Numbered from the stretch's first letter, positions 20,216-30,058 are shown. The stretch is DNA of 35,000 nt from Prorocentrum cordatum (GCA_963575745.1 CAUYUJ010015294.1:865001-900000), one strand, 5' to 3'. Made by a program: numbers and translations. Notes: a model not told the origin generated them from the letters alone.

Positions 20216-20368
20216 TCCAGAGTAAAGCGGCGGTTGATCACGCTCTCTCAGATGAGCATATCTAATACGGAACGGCTTCCTCTTGATCCATTTCAATAGT
20301 GTGTTGGGGCCCTTGATGTCACCGACCGTAACCTTCTGACTATGCCTCTGGACTCGACCAACACACAC
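20216..20368 (-). pseudogene. Copia RT-RNase H connection segment
   Basis: The minus-strand frame from 20368 reads VQRHSQKVTVGDIKGPNTLL and then KWIKRKPFRIRYAHL, corresponding to the Copia segment between RT and RNase H (LQR..., lN.llr). It runs into the nested element near 20215, which cuts the polyprotein before the first RNase H Asp. Confidence 0.75.
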
Positions 20369-20421
20369 ACAGCAATCTCAGCTTTCGTAAGCGTAAGCCA
20401 AGCCACGCCACCAAGAAGACT

Positions 20422-21722
20422 TCAATACATACCCTGCAACGTACTGTCTACCAACTCTTCACCAGGCCTGCCTGTAAGCATTGCCGTATTGATCGGCCTG
20501 AGCTGGGACGCGTAATGATTCTGGTCTATCGCGATGGCCTTGCTCACTTCGTCTTGAGAGTGCTGGGCGCCAACGCACTCGAACGGCGCAGTACTCACCG
20601 TCGCGTCCTCGTACGTCTCAAGAAACTTATCAAACATCCACTCGCGCGCCTCGTCACTACAAGCACCCTTCAAATCATCAACGTGAGTGCCGAGGACTTC
20701 CGGCAACACAGAGGTGTCGAACAGCAGCTGCAGCTGACGGCCCGCCTCCGTAGGAAAGAAGCCCAGCTCCTTCAAGGCATCCGACAAGTCGACCTGCCAC
20801 GCCCATGGGGCGTCATTCGTGCCGAAACCAAAGCTTCTTCATGTTCGGCGTCTCCATGACCTCGTTTGAAGTTCTCAAAACCTTCTATCTGCTTCAGCAA
20901 CGCAGAGCAATCAGGAGGAAGGTCAAAGTGAAGGCTGCGCATCTTGAGTCCAATCCGTTCGGCAAGCTCCCGAAATGTCTTGCCACGAAGAAGCGCCATC
21001 GAAACGTCGAGCGACCACAGCGTCCAGCCATGCTGAGCTGCAATAGAACAGATCGCTCCTCGGCCCCAGCGAGAAGCAGTTCCCGCGGCCGTCCCCATAC
21101 GATCCTTCTCGTGCTTCTGACGGTCCTTGAAGCCTCTAACAGCAAGGCGGCCTTTAACATCTCGCTGGCCTCCGATAGTCCTCCACTTGATCACCCAGCG
21201 TGAGTCTATGCGATTGTCGGCGTCCTTCTTGTTCATGCGTTCAATAGCACCACGGGACGCCCAACGCTTGAGTTCCTTCAGCTTAGCGGCCACAACCAAC
21301 TCGCGATGCTTCCTCATCTCTGCTGTCGAGAGGTCATTGAGATCACGCTCGATGGCCGGCGAAGCCTGGGTCTTGAAAACGTTCATCACCAGCACGTAAT
21401 CCTCAGCTATCTTACTTGGAGTGAGCCCGAGTCGCCCAGCCTGTCTGCGCGGAAACTCAATGCTGATGGGCTCGTCTAGGTCCGCAGCCGGAAGCTCCAC
21501 CGCCGGGACCTGACCACCAAAATGCACGTGGGCGGCAGAGAAGGCTTCCTTTTCCATGAAGACAAATGCCCAGAACAGATTATCTTGCTCAGCCTCCGCG
21601 TCCTCATCATCAGTTCCAGCACTCGGTTCCGATTCAGCACCTCTCGCATCCTCTGATGATTCATCGGGGGCATGCGGCAAACAGGGAGCGACGTGATGCC
21701 GAGGATTGCCGCCCCCTTCCAA
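20422..21722 (-). pseudogene. Copia reverse transcriptase (RVT_2 type, frameshifted)
   Basis: Frame 21722-20772 has an acidic N-terminal stretch, then RIDSRWVIKWRTIGGQRDVK and GRLAVRGFKD (fingers: W-V-x-K-W, K-x-RL-x-x-RGF). WTLWSLDVSMALLRGKTF is motif A with Asp239 at about 21008-21006. LHFDLPPDCSALLKQIEGF follows, as in Copia RTs. Frame 20787-20422, in another phase, continues with LGTHVDDLKGA (HVDD at 20685-20674), motif C in the form usual for Copia. It then reads APFECVGAQHSQDEVSKAIA and DQNHYASQLRPIN. The frameshift between 20860 and 20780 disrupts motif B. The catalytic aspartates are otherwise present. Confidence 0.9.
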
Positions 21723-22540
21723 ACCCGTCGAAAAAAAGGCCTCTTACGATCACCCGGCAAAGCCACGACATCCCGGCGATCAAAACGGCAGACCTTGTTC
21801 GGTTGCTCTTCGTCAGAGGGTTCGCTTCTGGGTCGGCGAACTCCAGGCAAACGCGCACCAGGGGGCAGCGCGCCCTCATCAGGGTCGAACTCCTCATACA
21901 TGCGCCCGAGTTGTGGGACATCAGGAACCGCCTGCCGAGCCAATGCGATGTCTTCGAGAGAAACGATGAAGAACTGCAGGAACACCATATCATGCCAATC
22001 GTCACCAAATAACTTAGGAAGAGACAGTCGCACAGTGCCGAGAGCTTGCTGCCAGTGCCAGTCGAGTGGGCACCCTGGCTTCCAGGAGATGAGCAGCGTC
22101 TCGTCATCGCCTGGCATGCACTCGAGATTATTGGCACCATGTCCCAGACGGCCACCGCTGCAACCCTGAAGTCGCAGATCACAGGATGCAACATGCAGCA
22201 TATCATGAAAGATGATAGGGTACTTGGCGCACTGTCTCGAAAGCTTCCAACCTGTCGAAGTGCTCATACACGCTACGGCAACAGCTCCCTTCTCGATACT
22301 CCCGGCAAACTCCTGTACAAGGGTCAAGGGCAGCTCCCAGTACGGTCGAAAGTGTTCGGCGGCTACCATCACGGACATGGTGAGCGCATGGCGAACATCA
22401 GCCAGACGACAGCAGATGGTGCGAGACTGCCGCTGCACGTCCACCACGCCCTCGCTGATGCGATTGACGTTCACGATGGTCGCCGGGCCTCGCCAACCCG
22501 AGACGTCCTTGTTTGGCGGGCCCCTCCAGATGTCGACCAC
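21476..22540 (-). pseudogene. Integrase C-terminal segment and linker to RT
   Basis: The 354-codon frame opens with MVDIWRGPPNKDVSGWRGPA, the SH3-like end of the integrase (GD-x-VD-x-x-R-PP..SGWRGPA). It is followed by a long linker with EEFDPDEGALPPGARLPGVR and other acidic, Pro-rich parts, in the position of the integrase-RT spacer. It overlaps the RT frame in a different phase near 21700, so a frameshift lies there. Confidence 0.75.
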
Positions 22541-22626
22541 ATCTCCGAGCTGCAGGTTCTGGCATTCACCCGCCGGGCGTGTGCGAGATTAAAGAGCACG
22601 ATCCATGCGCTGATGAGCTGACGAGC

Positions 22627-23430
22627 TCACCACAGCACCAATAACCATCTCACGGAGCCGATGAACATGGCGAGAGACCCCGTCGATGCCGTCGTCATAT
22701 CCTCCAGTTCTGTTGCAGAAGCAGGCCCCAGATCCGTGAACATCGGGATGGGACGACCAAACACCGCCTTATAGGGTTCGATGTTGCCAGTGATAGCGAT
22801 CATGCAATTCTTTGCTATCACACACTCATCGAGAATAGCTTCGTCGGGCACGGGAACTCCATCACGGGCACACTGCTCATCCACAAGATGTAACTGCTTT
22901 TCGCAGTAATGCGTGATGCCTTTCCAACATGCGTGCATGAGCGCCTCGAGGGCGAAGGTTGAGCTTGAACTGCCAACGAGAAGCCCATGCTCGCGCCTCA
23001 TCACAGTCGAGGTCGCCTCCGCGGTCTGAAATCAATACGGCTGGCGCGCCAAACAGCCTGAACCAATCGTGAGTGACGGCCGCGATGATGGCACCATCGA
23101 CGCGATCGGGCAAAATGGCCGCCACAGAGAAGCGCACCAGGGTATCCAACGTATGCATCGCTATCTTGGTCTTAAAAAGCAATAAATCAATTTGGGCGTC
23201 TTGATTGAAATCCGCAATCACCCTGCTGGTCGCAATAGGCATCCTGCCGGGGCGATGCCAAGCCTGGCAGGCCGATCATGTGTCGCAGACAAGCTGGATG
23301 GGATCGATCGCCTGCTCAGGAGCTCCCGCCCCGATGAGCATCTCCTTGAGTCGCAACGCTGGAGCATGCCACATCCTGATGTGAAGCTTCCTGATAATTC
23401 TCCTGCGAATCATGGGATTCTGGCTTCGCA
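22627..23430 (-). pseudogene. Copia integrase, zinc-binding and catalytic core (broken)
   Basis: Just after the stop of the methyltransferase-bearing frame, another phase reads an HIRMWH-type His pair and then a Cys pair region interrupted by an in-frame TGA at 23276-23278, where the family has a Cys. Frame 23242-22877 has FNQDAQIDLLLF (first Asp), APAVLISDRGGDLD (second Asp, about 23026) and MLERHHALLRKAV (catalytic Glu, about 22924), giving the D,D,E triad. After another shift, 23004-22627 continues with IAKNCMIAITGNIEPYKAVF and GRPIPMFTDLGPAS, the core's last helices (akN...G.tPy..vfGR.P). The enzyme joins element cDNA to the host chromosome. Confidence 0.9.
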
Positions 23431-23436
23431 ACAGCT

Positions 23437-25845
23437 TCATGGCACGACCCATGGACCAGACCAGTCAGCACCTTCCGCATCCGCCTGCACGCCTATCTCG
23501 GACCTGACTGCCCGAGCTCGTCGCTGTGCAACTGGTTGCTGCACCCTAGCAGGGTCATCCGCGGGGACAGCATGCGCATCATCCCCCACTGCAGCATCCA
23601 CTCCTGGCGGACGGGCCGGAGGTTGTGGCGGCGGCCGCGCCGCCCCAGCCTCCGGCGCAACCACTGGCGCCGGCGATGCCGGCGCTGGCGCAGCCGACGA
23701 GGAGGAGGCAGCCGACGCAGCCGCAGGCGCCAGAGATGCTGGCGCTGGAGCAGCAGACGATGAAGACGAAGACGACGCCGCCGCGTCAGCTCCTGCTGCA
23801 GCCTCCAGCGGGGTCAAATGGCCACCTCCTGGATCATCAGCAGTTGGGCCCTGATGAGCCGGCACTCTCGCACCAGCGGCAACCGCGGCAGCAGCTTCCC
23901 CAGCGGCGCCGCGAGCAGCTGCAGCTGCCGCACGAGCTGCGGGCCTGCCTCGCGACTCCGCCCACTGCCACCGACACCTGGCGTCAGCAAGATGTCGAGG
24001 GTCTGCGCGAGGAGCTCCAGCCATGCACCCAGGACAGTCAGAACCCACTGACTGGATATGAGGATAACGACAACCAGCATCACGCGTATGCCGAGGGTCG
24101 TGCACAGATGCCCTGCCTCGGCACGCTGGACAGGTTACAAGGGCCAAGGCAGGGAAAGCTGAGATATCATATGTTGGCAATCTGGCCTGTCGCAGTCGAT
24201 CCTCAGCTCGCTCACGTCCTCGAATCGAACTCTCCATCCGACTCAGCATATGCTTGGCGATCGTGTCCACATTCAGGCCATAGCAGATATGTCGGTACAC
24301 ATGAACGGAGCACAACGTAGGCTTGCAGTCCTGGCTCTTGGTGGACTTGACGTGATCCAGCCTACACTGCTTGATAAATCGACCGATGTGGTCGGCGTCG
24401 CGCTCGTCAGCGGAAAGCTTCACCCAGTGTGCTCGTGGCGGCTTTGACCTCCATCGCTCTCGAAGGATCTCGGCAATCCCGTCAGCAATGAGAGAAGCCA
24501 TACGCCATGGCCACACCTGAAGCTTGCGCGTTACATTACTGCCTTCAGCATGAGCATGATGCCGACAAGCTCGAAGGCCCTGACACAAAAGCCGACGGAA
24601 AAGTCGAACGAGTCGTTCGTCGCTAGCCAGTAGCTCCGTCGCCTTCTTCACCGGCGGCCGAGACTTCTCTTCTACCAGCCCAACCTGACACTGATGAAAG
24701 ACGGCAGACACCACTCTAGGATCTGCGCGCAGTGCTGCCCAGGCTTCCAACTCATACACATCCGAACCCAGGGGCTGCTCATTGAATATGTGATTGCCGA
24801 CGTCGATCTGATGCTTGGCGAACTCAGCACCACAGACTCCAAAATGCGACGACCGAGCACGACTGGCTTCCCAAGTGCGAGCGTTCAGGACTCGATTGAG
24901 ATGGTGCCAGCCTCCCACGCCGGTGCAGGGAGTAGAAATAACAATAACCATCGGCTTGCAGTGCAGCACATATTGCCTTATCCATGGGAAATCAAAGTGT
25001 CGGCTGAGATCCATTCCACAACGCAAATCACACGAAGGTCCACGCTGGAAGCCTTCACGATGCAATCTTCGAACGAGAACCTGAGTGGTGCGCTCCAATC
25101 CACCAAAGATCTCCAAGTCCGACGGCAAACCCCAATCCAGGTACATCGCCTTGGGGTCGTCGTAGTAGTAGACCTGCTCGGCACAGCCAACGAACCTCCA
25201 TGGCTGATGCTCGGAACCTGAACCAAGAAGAAAGATGCCATCGGGACGCAGCAGCGTCAAGTCCTCCTCATTATGGACCAGGGCTGAGATATCCACAACT
25301 TCATCATCAGAACGAACCATGTCGTATATGTCGTAGCTGTAGTCACCAGACCACAGGCCTGGGCCCTCCAATAGTCTGGAACTGAGATCATCACCACAAT
25401 CGCCCCGATGCCGTTCATAACCGTCCATCTTCCTTGGGAGTACTTTCTTGCCGTGTTCTGCTTCACGCTGTGTCTGATTCATTCGAGCCTCTGTCGGGTA
25501 GTCGTGCCGCACCCTCGCGCTGTCACTTGACTTGGTTGACTCTGGCACCGTCTCCGTCTCCAGGGGTCGCCCACTGCGCTCAGCAACAGCCTTCGCAGCA
25601 ATAGAAGAAATCACCTGAACGAGCTGTCTCAACTCAGGGCGCACGTCCTCTTGATGACCGTCGTGAGGTCGGTGATGCTGAGGACAACTGCAGGTGTCGT
25701 AGCTCGTGTCCAGCGCGAGGCTGGAGAGCAGCTTGGAGCTCGGCAGTCCAGAAACATAATGCGTCATACCACAGCGGCACCACCTGACAGTATGACAACT
25801 AAGGCGATGATCATTACACACTGCTCCCAAACACTGATCTCCCAA
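23437..25845 (-). CDS. Polyprotein segment with C5-methyltransferase-like domain
   Basis: This 802-codon frame is the longest non-repetitive open frame in the window. Residues ~240-465 look like a Rossmann-type cytosine methyltransferase. DLEIFGGL (243-250) is in the place of motif I (F-x-G). STPCTGVGGW (304-313) has the Pro-Cys of motif IV. FNEQPLGS (354-361) sits at the ENV/ENP motif VI position, here E-Q-P. FHQCQVGL (383-390) sits at motif VIII (Q-x-R-x-R), with the arginines missing. Residues ~500-610 are Cys/His/Arg-rich, and ~636-760 is an Ala/Pro/Ser low-complexity linker. It lies between protease and integrase and shares the polyprotein direction. It has no independent start that I trust. 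Activity is uncertain because motif VI and VIII residues deviate. A divergent nucleic-acid-binding Rossmann domain is the alternative. Confidence 0.72.
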   Translation of the reverse strand: MGDQCLGAVCNDHRLSCHTVRWCRCGMTHYVSGLPSSKLLSSLALDTSYDTCSCPQHHRPHDGHQEDVRPELRQLVQVISSIAAKAVAERSGRPLETETVPESTKSSDSARVRHDYPTEARMNQTQREAEHGKKVLPRKMDGYERHRGDCGDDLSSRLLEGPGLWSGDYSYDIYDMVRSDDEVVDISALVHNEEDLTLLRPDGIFLLGSGSEHQPWRFVGCAEQVYYYDDPKAMYLDWGLPSDLEIFGGLERTTQVLVRRLHREGFQRGPSCDLRCGMDLSRHFDFPWIRQYVLHCKPMVIVISTPCTGVGGWHHLNRVLNARTWEASRARSSHFGVCGAEFAKHQIDVGNHIFNEQPLGSDVYELEAWAALRADPRVVSAVFHQCQVGLVEEKSRPPVKKATELLASDERLVRLFRRLLCQGLRACRHHAHAEGSNVTRKLQVWPWRMASLIADGIAEILRERWRSKPPRAHWVKLSADERDADHIGRFIKQCRLDHVKSTKSQDCKPTLCSVHVYRHICYGLNVDTIAKHMLSRMESSIRGRERAEDRLRQARLPTYDISAFPALALVTCPACRGRASVHDPRHTRDAGCRYPHIQSVGSDCPGCMAGAPRADPRHLADARCRWQWAESRGRPAARAAAAAARGAAGEAAAAVAAGARVPAHQGPTADDPGGGHLTPLEAAAGADAAASSSSSSSAAPAPASLAPAAASAASSSSAAPAPASPAPVVAPEAGAARPPPQPPARPPGVDAAVGDDAHAVPADDPARVQQPVAQRRARAVRSEIGVQADAEGADWSGPWVVP

Positions 25846-26640
25846 ATTGATGAAACCGCACTGCCTTCAACAATGACCGGACGCTCAGCGTTCAGTTGCC
25901 ACTGGACCAAGGAAGCCACAGCATAAGTCCGCCGACGATCATGTCTAGTAGGGCCCGCGAGCGATATGCCCTCGGGCACCGCCCAGAGCAGCGCGGGACC
26001 ACGTTCACGTAGAGTCTTGCTGGCACGGTCCATAGCAGCGGTGGTCAACATCTCCTTCGATCGCAAAGCCACCGACCGCGGCCAGCTGCTCATGCAAAGT
26101 ATGTTGCCTCACCAAGTCGTCCGAGTCGTCGACGAACATCAAGGTCGAGGTCAAAGGCGCTCCAAAATGGCTGACCAAATTCTCAACAGGTGGCGAGGCT
26201 GCCAAGCTGTCAGTACGTGAATTGAGAGCCTCACTGCGCAAAGCTCCACGCTCTGCTGGGATACTGGACTGAGAAGCCAACGACGCAGTCGCTGATACCT
26301 TGGCCATGGGACCGACGGCGCCAGGACAGTCAGCACCACCAGTAGGGCCAGCATGCAGACCCTGAGGCGTTGCCGGAGGACCGGGAGATGGGAGCTCGCG
26401 ATCTCCAGGAGCACCTTGTGGCCAGGCCGCCGTAGTCGAGGATGAAAGCTATAACCAGGCAGGCTCGCCGCCATCGAAGACCGCGCCCGCAGACGCGACC
26501 TTGTCTGACACGACTTCGGCCTTGGCCGCCGAAAGAAGATTGGATGGGGAACTTCGCGGTGAATCGCCAGCAAGGATAGCCGTACTCAAAGTCGAGGGAA
26601 TATCAGCTCTTTCCGGCGCTGCTTCAGCTGAAAGACCCAT
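25764..26640 (-). pseudogene. Spacer between protease and methyltransferase, with hydrophobic segment
   Basis: Several short minus-strand frames (26640-26449, 26573-26151, 26307-26005, 26093-25764) cover this part of the polyprotein. The last ends with VWEQCVMIIALVVILSGGAA, a hydrophobic run long enough to span a membrane, and closes just inside the start of the 802-codon frame in another phase. No enzymatic motif is seen. The segment has decayed by frameshifts. Confidence 0.5.
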
Positions 26641-26688
26641 GCTCGAGCGACGCGCCGATCTCGCGTCGCTCGAGGCCGCGCCGCCCCG

Positions 26689-27240
26689 TCAGGCGGTGGC
26701 AGAACGAAGAGGATGAAGACCAGAGCCTGCGCTGCCCTGGCCGCGACCCTGGTCTGCAAACTCCGTCACCGGCAGCGCCCAGTGACCAGACTGAGAAAGC
26801 TCCAATTGATATTCCGTAGATCCAGGCGGGAGCAAGAGCTGATGATCGCCTGGCCCGATGAAGTACAGGATGCCGTTGAAGCACCCCACGAAAGCACGGT
26901 TGCGACGAAGAACCTTGTTGCCAAGCAAAGCTGGCACCGATGAATTCGGAACAATCGGCGCATCATAACTACCTTCGCCACCGTCAGCCAGGGCGAGAGG
27001 AACACGACCGCGATCCACACAAGCGTCAGCATTATTGCCAACACCTTCAACAACGATGGGCCCGTCCATTCTCATACACTCGACCGCGACACCTCTCTCC
27101 GCCCAGATAGCGGAAACTCGCTTGAACCACTCGCTGCCGGCCAAGTTGTCATGCGCACCTGGATCCACTAACAAAGCTTCACGACCATCCGACAGACGAG
27201 CGCGTGCATGCCATGCTCCAAGCCGCTGCCGAGCTAGCGA
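26689..27240 (-). pseudogene. Retropepsin-like aspartic protease
   Basis: This is the second part of a 505-codon minus-strand frame. The active-site motif is LLVDPGAHDNLAG (Asp at 27165-27163), with D-P-G instead of the usual D-T/S-G. The flap-like DGPIVVEGVGNNA and ALADGGEGSYDAPIVPNSSV follow, then PALLGNKVLRRNRAF, matching the family's L-LG-x-x-x-L helix. A retropepsin would cleave the gag-pol polyprotein as a dimer. The first ~220 codons of the same frame overlap gag in another phase and are not real. So a frameshift, natural or by decay, lies between gag and protease near 27500. Confidence 0.8.
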
Positions 27241-27478
27241 CCGGCTGCGCTCCTGGGTCGGGAAGAACAAGCCCTTGCCGCCCGTCGTTCGATGCAGGAA
27301 AGGGGGCGCAGCTGCGGCAGCACCGACGGCAGGCACTTGCGAATCACGTCCAGGGGGGGCGATCGCGGGCGCGGCCTTCGCTGGCGGTGCATGATGCATT
27401 GGAGGCGGCGCGAAAGCCTCGGGCGCACGCATGGCTGCCTGCTTCACGACGAGGGCCGTCTCGGACTCCATTGCCATC

Positions 27479-28594
27479 TTACGCTTGTCTACCTTGGCAC
27501 TCAAAATACTGCTCAGCTGCATGCATGGTCTGGGCCTGCGAACCACCGCGCTGAGCGCGCTGAGCGGCGCCCTTACCTTTTCCTTTCTTGCCCTTGCCGT
27601 TCTTGAGAAAAGCATCGTCCGCGAAGTAGTCCTCGCCCTCATCGTAGCCTTGCCAATCTTCAAAGCCATCGCCAGTTTCATCCTCAAGGGCGAGTTGGTC
27701 CTGCTCGCGGCCATCGCCGGAGGCGGCGTGCCAACCTCCGCAAGACGAACCACCAGCACCATATCCGACTCCATCATATCCATGTCCGCCTTCACGCGTG
27801 ACGAGCGAACCTGTGCCTTTCCCCTTCTGCGGCCACTCTCGGGCAGGATGCTGCTCGCCATGGCAAACATGGCCTCGCAGGACGCTACCCTGAGCGCCTG
27901 GGGGGTTACCTTTACCTGCTCCTGCTCCTCCACCGCCTGAAAATCCTTTTCCTTTCCTGCCGGCCCGGTAAGCTGCCCCCACAAACGATGAACTCGAAGC
28001 GGCACTGGACACGGGCGCAGCCTTGGCGGTGGCGGATGCATCATTCTCGAAGTGAAATCCTTTTTCCAGGAGACCGCGACCGCGATTCTTACCTCCATAT
28101 GTCGGGCCCTTGCGTCCGTGGCGACGATGAAATCTGGTTTGTTTGCCGCTGAACTGTCTCCAACGTCGCCGCGACATGATATACTCGTGGCGCAGCGCAT
28201 GTCCATGCATCTCTGGATCCACTTCCGCTAAATAAGTGTTGAGATCCTGCGGGCCGTCATCGAAGTAGTCCGCGCCACTGGTGGAAGCGTTGTCCTCGTC
28301 GAAGTAGATGCTCTGAAATCCTGCAGGCAACGACGAGGCCGCACCTGGTGCCCATGGCGCCGGCGGCGGCGGCACCGCCGACGCTGGGAATAATCCTCCC
28401 CGCTGATTGACCTCAGCGCCAAACGTCGGGAAGACACCTTGACCTGCCTCCGTCGCGGCGAAATACCGGTTGCCCTTACCAAAGCCCAGATGAGCTGGAT
28501 GAGCCGCCGCGCCAGGAATCCTCACTGCTCTCTCCGCCGCTCTCATAATACCACCCTGCATGGAGACGTGACCGCGACGGCGTCTGCTCTGCAT
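27479..28594 (-). pseudogene. Gag C-terminal part with damaged zinc knuckle
   Basis: The 371-codon frame is Gly/Lys/Arg-rich with RKGKGFSGGGGAGAGKGNPP and NGKGKKGKGKGAAQRAQRGG, typical of an RNA-binding nucleocapsid. At 27833-27874 it reads GHVCHGEQHPAREW, which has the C-x2-C-x4-H-x4-C knuckle spacing with the first and last Cys replaced by Gly and Trp. An acidic patch (DETGDGFEDWQGYDEGEDYF) follows. It would package element RNA. With only Cys and His left in the knuckle, zinc binding is unlikely. Confidence 0.75.
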
Positions 28595-28602
28595 GAGGCG
28601 AA

Positions 28603-29183
28603 TCAGCTACCATCATCATCATGTGGCAATATGTTCTCAAACACGCCTAGCAGGTGCAACCACTCCTCGGGCTGAACTCGCAGCCCAGTCATAAGCATCC
28701 AAGCCCAGCCAGCTGGTCCAGGGTTGAGACCGTGATCCATGGCACGAGACTTGAGCACCTGGAACCTATTCAGCACTATGTCGATTGTCTCGTGCGGCTG
28801 GGCTGAGAAGGCCATCGCTTCTGCCATAGATTTGATCGCATCCTCTCCCGTCTCCATCGCATAGTTACGGGCGAGCGCTCTCAACAATGCTGCGAGGCCC
28901 GTGATTTGGCGAGGCCCTAGACCATTATGCAAGTCCATGACCTGCCCTGCTGCAACACTTGTGCGTCCAACTCGTCCGCGAACTCTCTCGTGGCACCTCC
29001 TAATCTCAATGCCACCGTAGCTCCCTGTGCATTATCCCGGACTTCCGTGGCGATGCTCCACATTGTGACATCTCGCAACCACCGTCGAAACTGGTATCTC
29101 GTGCTCCGGTCGGGCGACCACGCTGGAGGAACCTTCGTGGAGGCCATAATCTGAACCTGGTCAGCAAACGTCAACCCGGCCAT
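28603..29183 (-). pseudogene. Gag N-terminal (capsid-like) part, frameshifted
   Basis: The first ATG inside the 5' end is at 29183, opening with MAGLTFADQVQIMASTKVPP and WSPDRSTRYQFRRWLRDVTM, a pattern like the capsid start of Copia gag proteins (W...R..F..W...). That frame ends at 28917. A second frame (28938-28603) continues the sense with helices such as GLAALLRALARNYAM and ETIDIVLNRFQVLKSRAMDH, so a one-base shift separates them near 28935. The ATG follows the primer-binding site by about 140 bases, a normal leader length. Confidence 0.7.
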
Positions 29184-29325
29184 ATTGACAACACTGGAAG
29201 AAAATAAGAGAATCTCGACGGCGTCTTCGCTGAAGCACAGGCAGACAGAGAGGGAGAAGACGGCGTCGCCGAGGTCGTACCCGGCGTCGGCGAAGCTGCG
29301 CAATGGAAACCCCGGCCTGAGGACC

Positions 29326-29340
29326 GAGGCTCCGCTACCA
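29326..29340 (-). other. Primer-binding site
   Basis: On the plus strand GAGGCTCCGCTACCA ends in CCA one base before the LTR. The element strand therefore carries TGGTAGCGGAGCCTC directly inside the 5' LTR. This resembles the common initiator-Met-tRNA primer-binding site TGGTA(T/G)C(A)GAG of Copia elements. It confirms the minus-strand orientation and the inner LTR edge. Confidence 0.75.
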
Positions 29341-29341
29341 A

Positions 29342-29521
29342 GATCGAATCAGCGGCGCGGCGTCGGCCTCGGAGAAGATACCATCACCTTGTATCTCCGC
29401 AGCAGCGCGGGACCGCGCAACATCAACAGTACAAGTGTGAAACTGGCTGGCCGCCTCGAACCAAAGCGGCCACGGGCGCAGGGGAGGGCATCAGGAGAGG
29501 GCCAGGAATATTTTTTCGACT
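29342..29521 (-). repeat. 5' LTR of the Copia element
   Basis: Direct copy of 18172-18352. The inner edge is set by the primer-binding site, and the outer edge by the end of the similarity (CGACT) followed by GTCGG. Confidence 0.88.
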
Positions 29522-29526
29522 GTCGG
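29522..29526. repeat. Candidate target-site duplication, right
   Basis: GTCGG is identical to 18167-18171 at the other end of the element. Confidence 0.6.
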
Positions 29527-29532
29527 TACTGG

Positions 29533-30035
29533 GATTCGCACTGCGGCGGTGGTGCAGGCGCAGGCCGCAGGTTGAACGTGGAAAAAATCGTGCACTCCCG
29601 CTGGCCCCTGCCTAGCGCCCGCCCGCTCAGCTGCCTTGTGGCCCTTCGCAGGCCATCTCACCTGTTCCCCTCTCCGATTAACCTCCCTTCGCCTTGTCCC
29701 TCCTCCTACTGCGTTGTGACGCGCCTTCAGCGCCTTCCGACGATAGGGCGGGGGGTGGTATGGGTTAGGCATCAGTTGGCGGGGATGAGGTTCGCACTGC
29801 GGCGTCGGTGCAGGCATGGGCCGCAGGTCGAGCGTGCAAAAATCGTGCACTCCCGCTGGCCCTTGCGTCGCACCCGCCCGCTCAGCTGCCTTTCGGCCCT
29901 TCGCAGGCCATCTCACCTGCTCCCCTCCTGCTTGATCAGCCTCCTCTCGCCTTTTTCTCCCTCCTCCTGCTGCGTTGTGATGCGCCTTGAACGCCTTCCG
30001 ACGATATGGGGATGGTATGGGCTAGGTTGGGAGGA
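29533..30035. repeat. ~256-bp tandem duplication, two copies
   Basis: The series TTCGCACTGCGGCG, GGCCGCAGGT, AATCGTGCACTCCCGCTGGCCC, CGCCCGCTCAGCTGCCTT, TTCGCAGGCCATCTCACCTG, TGCGTTGTGA.GCGCCTT, CCTTCCGACGATA and GGTATGGG occurs from 29535 and again from 29791, fairly well conserved. The Copia element sits right beside it. Confidence 0.93.
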
Positions 30036-30058
30036 GCAATTACAGTCGGAGCGCTGAA

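Larger units (their letters stand above)
18172..29521 (-). mobile_element. Copia-type LTR retrotransposon with methyltransferase-like domain
   Basis: The ~11.35-kb element lies on the minus strand between two ~180-bp direct repeats. From the right end the order is 5' LTR, primer-binding site, gag, aspartic protease, methyltransferase-like domain, integrase, RT, RNase H, 3' LTR. Integrase before RT defines the Copia superfamily. The two LTRs differ at about 11 of 170 gap-free positions by hand count (about 93% identity), so insertion is not recent. Coding modules are shifted between frames and contain stops. A ~1-kb G-rich foldback interrupts the RNase H region. A methyltransferase-like domain between protease and integrase is not part of the classical Copia layout. 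Such domains have been described in dinoflagellate LTR elements, which supports the host assignment. Confidence 0.92.

Noticed and set aside
19286-20299. Gly/Ser-rich 296-codon ORF and Pro/Thr-rich 360-codon ORF
   Set aside because: They are products of the GTGGGGACA minisatellite; only the first ~60 codons of the minus one (20368 downward) are real retroelement sequence.
26689-28206. First ~220 codons of the 505-codon ORF as a gene
   Set aside because: They overlap the gag frame out of phase and carry no domain; only the protease half is supported.
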